Positions 34,201-44,604 of a stretch of 64,000 nt of DNA are shown one piece after another. The first letter of the stretch is position 1. Each line of letters starts with the position of its first letter. The stretch comes from Polytrichum commune (lineage: Eukaryota > Streptophyta > Polytrichopsida > Polytrichales > Polytrichaceae). Position numbers and translations under genes: made by a program. The DNA is taken from positions 9,116,501-9,180,500 of the forward strand of contig OX485805.1 of NCBI GenBank assembly GCA_950295325.1. The letters are read 5' to 3'. The notes under the pieces were generated by a model, which made no database searches, had not been told where the DNA came from, and saw nothing but the letters and a program-made list of their open reading frames with translations.

Positions 34201-35784
34201 AACGGATCACATCCATACAGTGAAAAATACAGAAAATACTTTTGGTCGTTCTATAGTGACGCATATGTTCAACAGATTTAATTAAATCCTTAATTTAAAG
34301 CTGAATTTATGAAATTATATCATAACCACAAGTCTCAGTATCGTGATGATAAACTTGATAGGATGGTTAGAATCTCAATTAATGGTAGATTGTTACTAGA
34401 AAGGTGCAACCATAATACGACTTTGAAGACTTCGTCACATTGTCTAAGGTGTTTCTTCATTTGGTATAGAGGATGACCATTCATAAAACTTCATGACGAA
34501 GCTCCTAGAGGCGATATACAGTTTCCATAGCTACATGTGGAGAAGAAATTGCTAAGAAATGCCTATCATGTGATTTTGAGTATCTAATTTTCATGTTTAA
34601 GTCACTTAGGATCCAAGATTTCAAATTGACATTCTTGTTTTAAGTTGGTACCATTTTGCTGGATAGCTTACTTGTATGAGATAAATACGAAGAGTCTGTT
34701 GGAGCTCTCCTGAAGGCTTTGGCAACGTGCTAAAGCCTACGGAACTACATAACTAGTCGAGTGCGAAGTGAATGGAAAATTGGGCTCATAATTCAAAGTA
34801 GAGACTTCTGCATATAAACCTCTCAAAAACTCAACCAAGGCACAAATCTCAACAGATAACAGGTAGTCAGGTCTCGTCGAGGAATTCTCAGTCACCTGAA
34901 GTGGGACATGACCATGCCACCTATCCGATCAGGAATACATGCAACTAAGCCACAGTCCCTAAGGTGTCCTTGTTTAAGGTAAATTGGGGAAATATGTTGC
35001 GATTGCCCCACTTCCTAGACTCGTGGCTTCTTAAACTTCAGCGCAGAGTTGACGAATGAAAAAAGATGCAACAATTTCCAAAAGCACAATTTTCAAATTA
35101 GCAATGGAAAATGTATGGAAGACTAGGAAACAAGAAGACCTCATGAGCTCAAACTAACCGAGCATCTGCATACAATTCCCGACCAACATCCTCATTTCCG
35201 CTCCTTTTATTTTTCACATGGATACTTATCTGTCGCACTGTGCATTTGTGAAGAGGAGGAATTGCATTGGGAAGGTACGCATATCATCTTACCAATTCCA
35301 TTGCTATTCTATTGAAGTTAAATTGGGAGAAAAAGGCTTGAAAGCAACAAACTCCTGAGTACATGCTCCATGATTATGACATATTTTGAAGCGTATGTTT
35401 GTGTAGTGAAATTCAGCTTGCAGAGTATCGTGGGTTTAGCTACCAGCCATTTTGTTGCTCGACCCTGTTATAGGATGTTTCGGGCACCGCAATTTCCTGC
35501 AGACTGCAGGTTTTTACTATCCAGCATGCCTTTGTTTTGAGAATTTCAATTGCAAATTGGTTCGTGGGCAGAAGAGGATACACACAAACGCATAACTGAT
35601 TTCATTCCGCATGACATTCCATATACAGTAGAATACTAAGCGATATGTATTTCATGTGGATCAAGCACTACGACTTTTTCCACAATAATGGGCTAGTAAC
35701 GGACTAGGAGCACAGCTGCGGGAGCAACTCCAATTTAGAAACATGTAGCGAGGGAACGAGAACACAGTATTCTCAATGTTGCTA

Positions 35785-35790
35785 TTTATT
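35785..35790 (-). terminator. polyadenylation signal of FLA copy 3
   Basis: AATAAA on the minus strand, about 195 nt after the stop codon, in the same context as behind copy 2 (ATGAATAAATAGCAAC). Confidence 0.55.
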
Positions 35791-35981
35791 CATGAATGAT
35801 GAGGCTTCAAATCAACTGGATGTGTAAGCCACATAAAGAATCAGTAACTAATATTTACTCAACCTACTAGGTAACGTAGGTCGTTAGCAACGCAGTTAAT
35901 ATCTAGTGTTTATTTCTTCCACTAATCGAAACCAGACTCAGCGCAATATAGGAAATCCCTTAGTATGAAATAATCGCTAAT

Positions 35982-36800
35982 TTACAAAAATGCAACGGCG
36001 GCGATGACGGCTCCGACCAACAAAGCCCCACTGCTCTGCACCATGGAAGCTCCACTCATGGCTTCAGAAGGGCCTGGGGCCATACTTCCAGGTCCCATGC
36101 TTGCCGGGGACATAGCAGGGGCTTTCATGGGGCTCTTTGACGGGCCACCCATGGGTGCCATCTTGGGGGCCATGCTAGGTGGGGTCATAGTAGGGGCCAT
36201 TGAAGGACCCATCATGGGGGCGCCCATGGGAGCTCCGGTAGGGGCAGGGGTGGGTGCCATGGGCTTCAAGTTGTTGGGCACGAGCACATTGTCGATCTGG
36301 AAGAAGCTGTAGTTGTATGGGGCGGCGGTCACATTGGTGATGATGGCAGCCTGAGGAGGAGATCCGGGGGCAGCTGCGCTCACTTCGATGACGTTGTTGG
36401 CCATGCCGGTGATGTTCACGAATCCGTCTTGTCCGTTGGCACGTCCAGTGGTCTGATAAAGAGTCGTCACCTGAGATCCGGGAGTGTAAGCCAAAGTCTG
36501 GAGAGTGGGCACATCCAGGTACTGCAACAGGACGTGGTATCTCAAGGCATCGGCAACCTCCTGTGCGGTCAGGGTTGGGTGGGAAGCCACGAAGCTGTTC
36601 AGCACGGCGTTGTCGGGCATGAGGAATGTCAATGAACTTCTCATGTCCACATCATTGATAATTCCTGTGGAGATCAATAGTTGCCTGAAGGTGGAGTAAT
36701 TGGGGAATGGTGCCAAAAGATCCTCAACCTTCTGGGCGTTCGCTGCAACACTGCACAGGAGCAGTGCGGCCACGAAAAGCTGCGCGGAAGAAGTCTTCAT
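35982..36800 (-). CDS. fasciclin-like arabinogalactan protein, copy 3
   Basis: 272 aa, closely similar to copies 1 and 2 but clearly diverged, with a shorter arabinogalactan region. The architecture is the same: signal peptide MKTSSAQLFVAALLLCSVAA, fasciclin domain with SSLTFLMPDN and YHVLLQYLD, N-glycosylation sites, Pro/Met/Ala-rich stretch (about residues 180-245), and a GPI-type tail ending in a hydrophobic AAVAFL. The ATG lies directly at the signal peptide; the upstream context (GGCAAATATGA) is unlike the GCCACC of its sisters. This copy has escaped the homogenisation seen between copies 1 and 2. Expected role: cell-surface adhesion or wall organisation, by family. Confidence 0.92.
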   Translation of the reverse strand: MKTSSAQLFVAALLLCSVAANAQKVEDLLAPFPNYSTFRQLLISTGIINDVDMRSSLTFLMPDNAVLNSFVASHPTLTAQEVADALRYHVLLQYLDVPTLQTLAYTPGSQVTTLYQTTGRANGQDGFVNITGMANNVIEVSAAAPGSPPQAAIITNVTAAPYNYSFFQIDNVLVPNNLKPMAPTPAPTGAPMGAPMMGPSMAPTMTPPSMAPKMAPMGGPSKSPMKAPAMSPASMGPGSMAPGPSEAMSGASMVQSSGALLVGAVIAAVAFL

Positions 36801-36833
36801 ATTTGCCGAGATATCGGCTCCAAATGTGCGACT

Positions 36834-37527
36834 CTGCTATCCAAGCCAGATACCACTCGTTACCACACTCCAGAGATCCTTAAGTACCAATGGTGTGAAG
36901 TAAATGGTGACACCACCATACAAAATCCCGCATGCTAACTTGGAATGCCTAGACAAGCAGATGTCCCTCGACTACACAGTAAATTCGATTCAAGTTAACC
37001 CCTTATCTACTGATAAACCTCCCTCTATTCGCCATACAAACCAATTGTAAGATGCGATTAATAAAAGAAACCACCTCTACAACCACAGAATCCACATGCC
37101 AAGCATCCCTAGGTGAGTGGATGATACAAAAATACAGCAAACGATGGGACATCCTATCAAAGATGTGTTGCAGGCTGTAAAAGAGAAGACTGTACGAGAA
37201 TCAGATTCTTCATACTCCGTCAACAACGGTGCCTAAGCTGAGGCAACCAAACATACGTGCTCAACCCCAATCCCAAAACCGCAGAAATCATTCAAGTTTG
37301 CTTTTCGAACGAAAATCTCTCACCTACAAAACCCCTGGAACGTATCAAGTCCATCACAACTCTTGGCTGTTCGAATACTTCATACCCTGAAGGATTAAAG
37401 TACCGACGACAGATGATTTCCTAAACTGCTTCCGACCTTGTAAACATACTAAGCCAGAGAGAGAAATTTATTTGACTTAAGCTGATGAGAAGATAAGACG
37501 ATGCAACCAAAGATGGATGATACAAAC
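36834..37527 (-). other. probable 5'-UTR intron of FLA copy 3
   Basis: Donor CAG|GTTTGT at 37527 and acceptor GATAGCAG at 36834 on the minus strand, 694 bp. Equivalent to the introns proposed for copies 1 and 2. Confidence 0.4.
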
Positions 37528-37663
37528 CTGTGCAATGCAAGGTACACCAGAGAGTTGGCTAGAACGAGCGGGGAAGTCCGAATCCACTGCTGCTGCTGCC
37601 GATATTCGTCGACAGATGCTTCGGAGGTACGAAGCAATGAGGAAGCGAGGAATCCTCTGCGAA

Positions 37664-37672
37664 ATATATATG
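37664..37672 (-). promoter_or_regulatory. TATA box of FLA copy 3
   Basis: CATATATAT on the minus strand in GGTGTGCATATATATTTCGC. The string AAAGAGCAGTTGCGAGGC at 37911-37928, some 240 bp further upstream, is shared with the other two promoters. Confidence 0.6.
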
Positions 37673-38529
37673 CACACCAGGAAAACACTACAGTGGATGT
37701 TTCGTAGCTCCTGCCATTTACTCAAGTGTACGCGGAATTTCTATATCTACTTACTATTTCTGACGCGATAAAGGCAATCGATCGTTACGTCGCTCCCAGT
37801 AATTCTTAGAATCACGAGCACTTGGAATGTAACTTACAGTAGTAACCAGTGAAGGGTAAAGCCATTCCTAATCTATTTATAGAATGTCGTTTCGAAGGGT
37901 TAACCACGAGAAAGAGCAGTTGCGAGGCACCTTCAACAGAATCACGTCTATCTACTTGAAATGCAAAATACAAGTCTGGTCCTCAATCTAGAAAGAAGAA
38001 ATTTATAAATTTCATCATAACTATAGAAATCAGTGTTGTGTTGAAAATTTTGATATGATTGTACTACAAGCATATGAGTCCTAGGCAATTGACCTAAGTC
38101 ACTAGAAACTTGTCTTATGTCACTGGAACATTTGCAAATCTCGCGTGATGGTAGATTTGCATTGTTCAATCATTGATGTGGGAGAATTGTGTAGGACTCG
38201 TATGCTAGTGGTGTTGGTTAAAAGTATAGATCATTAAAATTACAAGATGGATTTCTTGAAGGAGATCAAATTGTCTAACGTCTCTCAAGATGACAATCTT
38301 GATGAGGTATGCAAGATGAAAATCACTCGTAAATGTTTGTTTTCAAGCTCCTAGTGGTGGTATTAGATGATTTCAATGTCTACATTAGAAAACAATAATT
38401 GATAAGAAAAGCTTAATTTCTAGCAAGCTAATCATACAAAATTCATAGTCTCGATTTGGCATGTTCGGACCATTAAGGGTTGTTGATATGCAAGCCTTCA
38501 AAATCACATTCCAGTAGCCAAATGTACTA

Positions 38530-39707
38530 CTTCTCCAAAATAATAATAATAATAATAATAATAAATCAACAGGCCGAGGGATTCATCATGAATTTCCAAT
38601 GGATGGTGTATACAAAATAATTAAGATGTGAAGATTATACCTAGCAGTATATAATGTAGTATTTGATATCAAATAAAGTGTTGATCTTATGTAACAATTA
38701 TTTGTAGTAGAAGAGAACATGAATGTAATGCAATAATTGTCACATATTCATTGAAATCTATAGTGTTATTTTAAAGTTTTTACATGATAATCTTGCCTCC
38801 ATAAGTGATATCTTGCCTCTTTGTGGTCGATGGTTTTGTGTACATGATGGTACTGATAATTGGAGGTTTTTGAAAAGTAGTACGTTTGGCTACACGAAAA
38901 GGGAATGAGTAGCACAATTGTTTATATTTAAAAATACCTTCCATTTTCTAGATCTGAAATGTACATCGAGGCTGATCATCCAACTCTCAAATACATATGA
39001 TGTCATCCATGCCATTTGGTTTGCAAACCACCACACATAATTTATTGGAAACCACCTTCCGAAGCATCTTGGGTGTAGACATTTGCAAATAATCATAGGT
39101 TTCAACCTGTCAATGCATGTGGTGCTTATAGCAAGAGCAAGAGTGAGAACGTGCCTTTTGAATTTATTGCCCACGAACTTTGGCTTGCATTACGTCTTGT
39201 TTGGTTGGGCACGATAAATAAACTAGTCTCATTCATATTATATACATGAGTTTACTCAAGTTAACCCATTGATGAATTCATCATGGACTCCTTGATCCCA
39301 AGGCAAATCATAGCATGGGTCTCACCACTACACGCATTTATTGTCTCTACTATGTGACAAATTGGGCCTAAGAATTGTCGTATTACAAACATCATAGTCG
39401 TAATATTGGGGTAAATTAACACTCAAAGTTTGGTCAATGGTGAATGCATCGTATAATCAAGGTGTCATATTACCAGGGTTAGAATGTATAATCTAGAATC
39501 AAGTAGGTCAATGATGGACATGGAAATCCACACTTAACAATCTCATGCCACGATTTCAAGGTGTAGTATTGATCATATCTAAACTACGCAAAGTTAAAAC
39601 ATCATGTCCTAGGTTTATAAGAACATGCTTATGGGCTTGTTAATTATTTGAAACATGTGCAATTTTTTTTTCAATCATATAAATTATTTCAAACGCTGAA
39701 AGTGTTA
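38530..39707. other. non-coding spacer right of the FLA cluster
   Basis: Similarity to the other FLA units ends near 38530. An (AAT)n tract follows at about 38540-38563. Nothing else was recognised. Confidence 0.45.
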
Positions 39708-40273
39708 GGGCGGCTTCACACTATGGCCATCGAAGTCGAGAGGCCGTGGGATTGAGTGGCCAAACTTTGTTGAGAGTCCAAAGAAATGGACTGAAAATAA
39801 CCAATAAAATATTTTAATTGGAGCCTTTGGCTGGACATAGTGTGAAGCTTCCAAAGGCCAAGCCCAAAGTCCAAACTTTTGGCCATGAACTCCCACATCC
39901 TCTCAACTTGGATGGCCATAGTGTGAAGCCTCCAAAGGCCAAGTCCAAAGTCCAAATCCAAAGGAGCATCCCACTTTATTCCTCGCCCAAAACAACCCCT
40001 CCTAATCTAACGCCCAAGATATTGTCAATGTTTAATTTTTTTATGAAAAAAATCGATAGCCTCTCGACCATAGTTTGGGTTTCCATTCCCGTCTGACCCA
40101 AACTTCCTTCGAGAGTCCATCACCTTCTTCAAAAAATAATCATTTTAAATTGCGATAGCTTTTGGACTTTGGCTTTAGTGTGAAGGGTCGAGAGGCCGAA
40201 CTCTTGGTTTCTTGCAATATGATTGGTGGAAATCAACAACCTCTCAACCTTCGGCCATAGTGTGAAGTGCCCC
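39708..40273. mobile_element. Harbinger/Tourist-type MITE, subfamily B, TSD TTA
   Basis: Termini are GGGCGGCTTCACACTATGG and, complemented, GGGGCACTTCACACTATGG, with TTA on both sides (39705-39707 and 40274-40276). The interior matches 12229-12971 in reverse orientation (CTTTGGCTT, TCGAGAGGC, 'AACTCTTGGTTTCTTGCAA'). Shorter than that copy by about 175 bp. Confidence 0.75.
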
Positions 40274-40790
40274 TTAGTTATGGGCGATTCTACCGGTTAC
40301 CCTACACCACTTTCTATTATAATAATGTCGGTGCATTCTCTCCAACTACTTATAAAGTGGCCCAAAACAATGTGCACTAGGGTTTATGCATCGCACAAGA
40401 AACACATGAAACCCAGCCCCACCGCATGGCCTGGTCTCAGCAAAAAGGCAAAGAATCATGGATTCCATGGGCAGGCAATATGTGAATAGCCCCTTAATAT
40501 AGACAAGGAAGCAAACAGATTGAATTATTGAAGTGGGCCAAACCAACAGGGTTGGCAGGCTACAGAAGCCCAATTTTGGAGTTCCAAACACCTGGCCTCC
40601 CTGCCTCACCACCTGAGCCAAGCCTTAATCCTTTAATGCATGACCCTATTTCCATATCCATAATAAGTGAAATAAAATAAACATCGGTGCTTTATATTTG
40701 CATTGACGTGAATGAAAGCCCGTTCTTCTTTACCTTATTCCGTTTTACCAGGTGACATGGTAGGCATATTTCCTGTAAGAGGGGGGGGGG

Positions 40791-41060
40791 TGTTGTTTAT
40801 GAGTTTTTGGTGAATTAGGTGCATGTGGGTGTTTGGGTTCATGGGGGCAGTTCGATTGAGGCTTGGTTCTTGTCAAGCTTTCTTTTATTTGAGACAAGGT
40901 ATAGGAGGTATTCCATGGTTATTTGATGTACGTGTTTCATGAGTTTTTCTACTTCTGGAGGGGGTATTTTGAGTTTTTCATGGGCCTCAAGTGATTGTAT
41001 GTGGCTCCTCGTACTCTTGTTGTGACAGTAAGAAGGGGGTTAACATTCCATCCCGCAATT
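40791..41060 (-). pseudogene. 3'-terminal relic of RNase H-type LINE ORF2
   Basis: The minus strand translates, with frame changes, to NPLLTVTTRVRGATYNH.RPMK followed by HQITMEYLLYLVSNKRKLDK and a stop. This matches the C-terminal tail of the relic at 1621-3285 (DPLLVIMAGARAATHIPSMK and the helix ending HKRRIEKQ). The left boundary is a G10 run at 40781-40790. Confidence 0.55.
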
Positions 41061-41309
41061 TTCGTTATTTGAATGAGAGGGTCACATTTGTTTGTTTTTC
41101 TCTTATGACAGTACATACTTGGGAATTGCAGATGAACCGGTCGGAGTTCGAGAGTTCAGAAAAATCACCGATCATTTTAGAGGAATATACATAGAATATA
41201 CCTCTATTTAACGAAGAGAAACCGGTTGAACACAGTGGAAAACACTAGGATTTGACCGTGCATGCCCAAAAATCTCCCTGGGCACTCCACCTACCATCTA
41301 AGTTAGCAT

Positions 41310-41542
41310 GCACTGGCAGCCAGCACTGTGTATATTCTAGTCTCGTCCTCCTGATTCCAAGCCTGCCCATCAATATATAAATAGTGGCCTCACCTGAACC
41401 TCCTGGATATTTGCGGCGACTCGGTGATGTTGGCACCTTTACACCCCAGAAATCCCTGGTAGGTATGTCCTTCCCCGCACATCCCTTTGTTGACTCGCTG
41501 TTCACATAATTTCACAAAACGTGGTACTCTGCAACATAGACA
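41310..41542 (+). repeat. dispersed promoter-like repeat, copy A left part
   Basis: About 93% identical by eye to 56250-56496 over its first 150 bp. It starts at GCACTGGCAGCCAGCACTG and contains TATATAAATA at 41374-41383, followed by CCTCACCTGAACCTCCTGG and, 80 bp on, a donor-like CCTGGTAGGT. It could be a long-terminal-repeat fragment or a duplicated gene 5' end. The copy continues after the inserts at 49146. Confidence 0.65.
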
Positions 41543-41713
41543 CTACACTAAACACGATATTTAGTGTCGCTTACTGTTTGGATTTACACAGTGTTATATC
41601 CTTCCACTATTGAAGTGTTTTTTTTATCAAATAAATTTTTTAGTGTTTTAAACTGTCCAAATTACGAATTTTACCTTTATTGACATATACAGTTGATAGA
41701 TATAGCATTGTGT

Positions 41714-41728
41714 AAATCCAAATAGTAA
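41714..41728 (+). repeat. left target-site duplication of the LINE
   Basis: AAATCCAAATAGTAA, repeated as AATCCAAATAGTAA directly after the poly(A) tail at 49103-49116. The first A cannot be separated from the tail, so the duplication is 14-15 bp. Confidence 0.85.
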
Positions 41729-42072
41729 AGAGCAGGGCAACGAACGAAGAGGGATGGCTCGCTCCAGGAAACGCAGGCGAAGCCCTGCCGGTTTGAGGAG
41801 CACATCGAGATCTGTGCCTTGAAGCATGGCGAAGAACATTTGGGATAACGGAGAATGTAGGCGAGCATAGTGATTGCGTAACACAAGAGAGCTCAATGAT
41901 ACCAGAAAACAAAAGATGGTGATTAGATCTGTAGAAACTTAAGTTTAGATCTGTTTCAGGAGTTAAGCGGCGAAGATTAAGAAAAGACAAGACAGTTGCT
42001 CCCAGGGGTTTGCGAAAGTAACGTTGGACAACAGTACGTTGCGTGATCCAGATCTACAGTGTTGTGGGGAAA

Positions 42073-44604
42073 ATGAGCGAAACGCACGGGGGGGAGAGGA
42101 ATGCAATGCAGGCAACCAACACTGGGGGCATGGAATCCTTTGCGTCCAAAGTAAGGTTTGGAAATGCAACACGCTTTGATCCGATGATGGAGGAGAAAGG
42201 AGGATGGATCGCCGGAGAGGCACCACGCCAAGACATCGATATGGAAGAAGCGGTGATTGAAGGGCTAGCGGAGGCGAGTCAACAGATCTTGGGGGGAGAG
42301 CTTAATCCCTTCAAAGGACATAGTGGTGAGATCCTTCCATCAAACTTGGAAAGAAGTTTTAGTGGTTTCTTAGTGAAAAAAGAAGCCATTCAATTCAAGG
42401 TCAATACTGAAAAGTTGCTTGCGAGGATTGAAGTGTTGAAGGATCAACTCTTGATTGGGAAATTTGTGGGCCCCAAACCGCCACCCCAAGCAATGAGACT
42501 CTGGATTCAAACCCTAAATCTTGAGTTAGGGGAAAATGCATTATCGTTGTGTAGAAATATTGGGAAAGGGTTCTTTCTCCTTAAAGGTGAAGATCGAGAT
42601 GCATTAAATGTTGCATTGATGATGTCGCCATTTAGATCCAAGTGGGGCACGTGTATGATGCAAAGCTGGGTTCCAGGGTTTAACCCCGATAACCCTAGCA
42701 ATCTAGCATTCCCAACGTGGGTTAGTCTAAGGAATTTGCCTCATGAACATCAAGATCAAGCTATTAGTATAGCAGGAACCCTAGGGGAAGTTATTGGTAT
42801 GGAAACGGCCAATGACACCGCAAAAGATCCAAGGTTCTGTGTGAATCTAGAAATTAGCAAAGGGTGGGCAACAAGCATAGAACTGGTGACAGAGGGAGGA
42901 ATCTTGCCACCCCAAACAGTAATGATCGACTATGACAAACTGCCTATTAGATGTAGGGTGTGTCTAAGTTGGAGGCACAAAGCTAGTGACTGCAAGGAAG
43001 TGCAAAAAAGACCGCTGAAAGGTAGAGAACAGCCAGCATACAATCATACAACACATCAACAAGAGAAAGGCAAGAACATTGCAGTAGATCAAGATGGCTT
43101 TCAGCAGGTTAGGAACAAGAAAAATATACGAAGAAACATTTTTGAGAGTGATCGAGAAAGGGGTCAGAATAGTAAGTGGAGAGGAAATGGTGGCAATCAA
43201 GTACAATCTTTCGGAGCTGCGGCTCCCGCCGCAGCACAAAAGAATATGGAAAAAGAGTGGGGATGCGAAAACAGATCGATTGGAGAGAAACAAAAATCTC
43301 CAGGCCGCACAATCCAGGGGCAGGGAGTGGGAGAAGACGCTAACGAGCCAATAGTGAATATCGAAAGCATCTCACCGAGAGCGCAAGAAACAGGAGAGAA
43401 GGGAGGTGTAGGAAGGGGGGAGAAGGGCTCCTGCAGCGCCGAAGAAGTTGCCAAAGTACCACGAGATGAGGACAGAGCGCCTAGCAATGGGAGAACGGAG
43501 CAGAGACAAGGGCCGACAGATGGGCTTGAGAGAGAAAAGGGAAGTATGGAGACTGTAGCCGTTGAAGGCAGGAAGGAGACCCTCGAAGATGGAGAGATCG
43601 CCGAAGCTAGGACACAAAACAAGCTCCCGCTTTCAGGTTGCCAGACGCCAGGTACTAGTGGCGCAGGTGGAGATGATGAAGAGCAGCCAGAACTAGAAAC
43701 GACAATGAATTGGTCCCCTACCAAAAAAGCAGGGCAGAAGAGAAGCCTGGAAGCGATTGAAACTGATGAAGAGAGTGTAGCAAACACAAGTGAAGGTGAG
43801 GAAGAAGAGGAGGAGCCGGAAGCTAACGGTAGGCGAGAGGCAGGAGAGAAAGGGGATGGTCTCGACCGGGACAGAACTGGCGCAGAGGCCTGGAGCCGGG
43901 GAGCCGGGAATGAAGGGCAGCATCCCCAGGCCATGGCTCTGTTGGGTGCCGAAGGGGCGCACTGGAACTCTGGGCCCATGGAGCACAACCACCCAATCAG
44001 AGAGGAGGCTACCACACCAACGAGGAAGGTGGGAGCGGATGACACCAGAAGTCCGAGCCCAGCAAGGGGGCTCAACAATTTTTCCGAAAAAAGAAGAAAC
44101 AAACATACAGTAAGTGCTCCAACACAGAGTGAAGCAAGCCCAGCAGGAAAGCATAACAGAGCTGGGAAAATTCAGAGAGTACTAGAAAAGGATACGTCAC
44201 AATCAGATTTGGTAAGGGATACTGAAGGAAGAATGGTCCCAAATACAGAATTCCCTGTGGCAAGCAGGCAAACACAAGTAGAGGTAATCCCAGAAACCCA
44301 AATTCTACCACTACAAAGCAATAGCAAGGTATACAAGGATATACTAGCTAGCATAGGGTTGGATAGCCCGACCTCATCACATGATACAAGAGGCAACCTA
44401 CTAGGGGAGGAGCTAAGACGGCCACATGATAACACTCCAATACGGACTAGTGCAGCTAGTCTCATAGCCTTAGGCAAGCATATTTTTACCCCTAGGCAAG
44501 GTAGAAGTTGGGAAAGCATAAATAAATCACCGCTAGGAGTTAACCAAGGCATAAATCCCCATGTGGGAAGCAATGTGGAATGGGAGACAATGAAAGACAT
44601 ATAG
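42073..44604 (+). CDS. LINE ORF1 protein (DUF4283-like, zinc knuckle)
   Basis: 843 aa from ATG 42073; an open stretch reaches 30 bp further upstream without an ATG. The N-terminal third resembles the DUF4283-type domain of plant L1 ORF1 (FLVKKEAIQFKV, GKGFFLLKGEDRDAL, LAFPTWVSLRNLP). One CCHC zinc knuckle follows at about residue 294 (CRVCLSWRHKASDC, spacing C-x2-C-x4-H-x4-C). The rest is a long, charged, low-complexity region rich in E, G, R and K, then a conserved tail (SASLIALGKHIFTPRQG in the near relative form) that is recognisable in the relic at 54660-54945. ORF1 proteins bind element RNA and form the ribonucleoprotein. The stop TAG (44602-44604) touches the ORF2 ATG, and both ORFs are in the same frame. 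Long antisense frames here come from composition. Confidence 0.88.
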   Translation: MSETHGGERNAMQATNTGGMESFASKVRFGNATRFDPMMEEKGGWIAGEAPRQDIDMEEAVIEGLAEASQQILGGELNPFKGHSGEILPSNLERSFSGFLVKKEAIQFKVNTEKLLARIEVLKDQLLIGKFVGPKPPPQAMRLWIQTLNLELGENALSLCRNIGKGFFLLKGEDRDALNVALMMSPFRSKWGTCMMQSWVPGFNPDNPSNLAFPTWVSLRNLPHEHQDQAISIAGTLGEVIGMETANDTAKDPRFCVNLEISKGWATSIELVTEGGILPPQTVMIDYDKLPIRCRVCLSWRHKASDCKEVQKRPLKGREQPAYNHTTHQQEKGKNIAVDQDGFQQVRNKKNIRRNIFESDRERGQNSKWRGNGGNQVQSFGAAAPAAAQKNMEKEWGCENRSIGEKQKSPGRTIQGQGVGEDANEPIVNIESISPRAQETGEKGGVGRGEKGSCSAEEVAKVPRDEDRAPSNGRTEQRQGPTDGLEREKGSMETVAVEGRKETLEDGEIAEARTQNKLPLSGCQTPGTSGAGGDDEEQPELETTMNWSPTKKAGQKRSLEAIETDEESVANTSEGEEEEEEPEANGRREAGEKGDGLDRDRTGAEAWSRGAGNEGQHPQAMALLGAEGAHWNSGPMEHNHPIREEATTPTRKVGADDTRSPSPARGLNNFSEKRRNKHTVSAPTQSEASPAGKHNRAGKIQRVLEKDTSQSDLVRDTEGRMVPNTEFPVASRQTQVEVIPETQILPLQSNSKVYKDILASIGLDSPTSSHDTRGNLLGEELRRPHDNTPIRTSAASLIALGKHIFTPRQGRSWESINKSPLGVNQGINPHVGSNVEWETMKDI

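Noticed and set aside
43197-44102. 301-codon antisense frame, and others, across LINE ORF1
   Set aside because: Low-complexity serine/proline translation opposite the E/G/R-rich part of ORF1; a shadow of composition.
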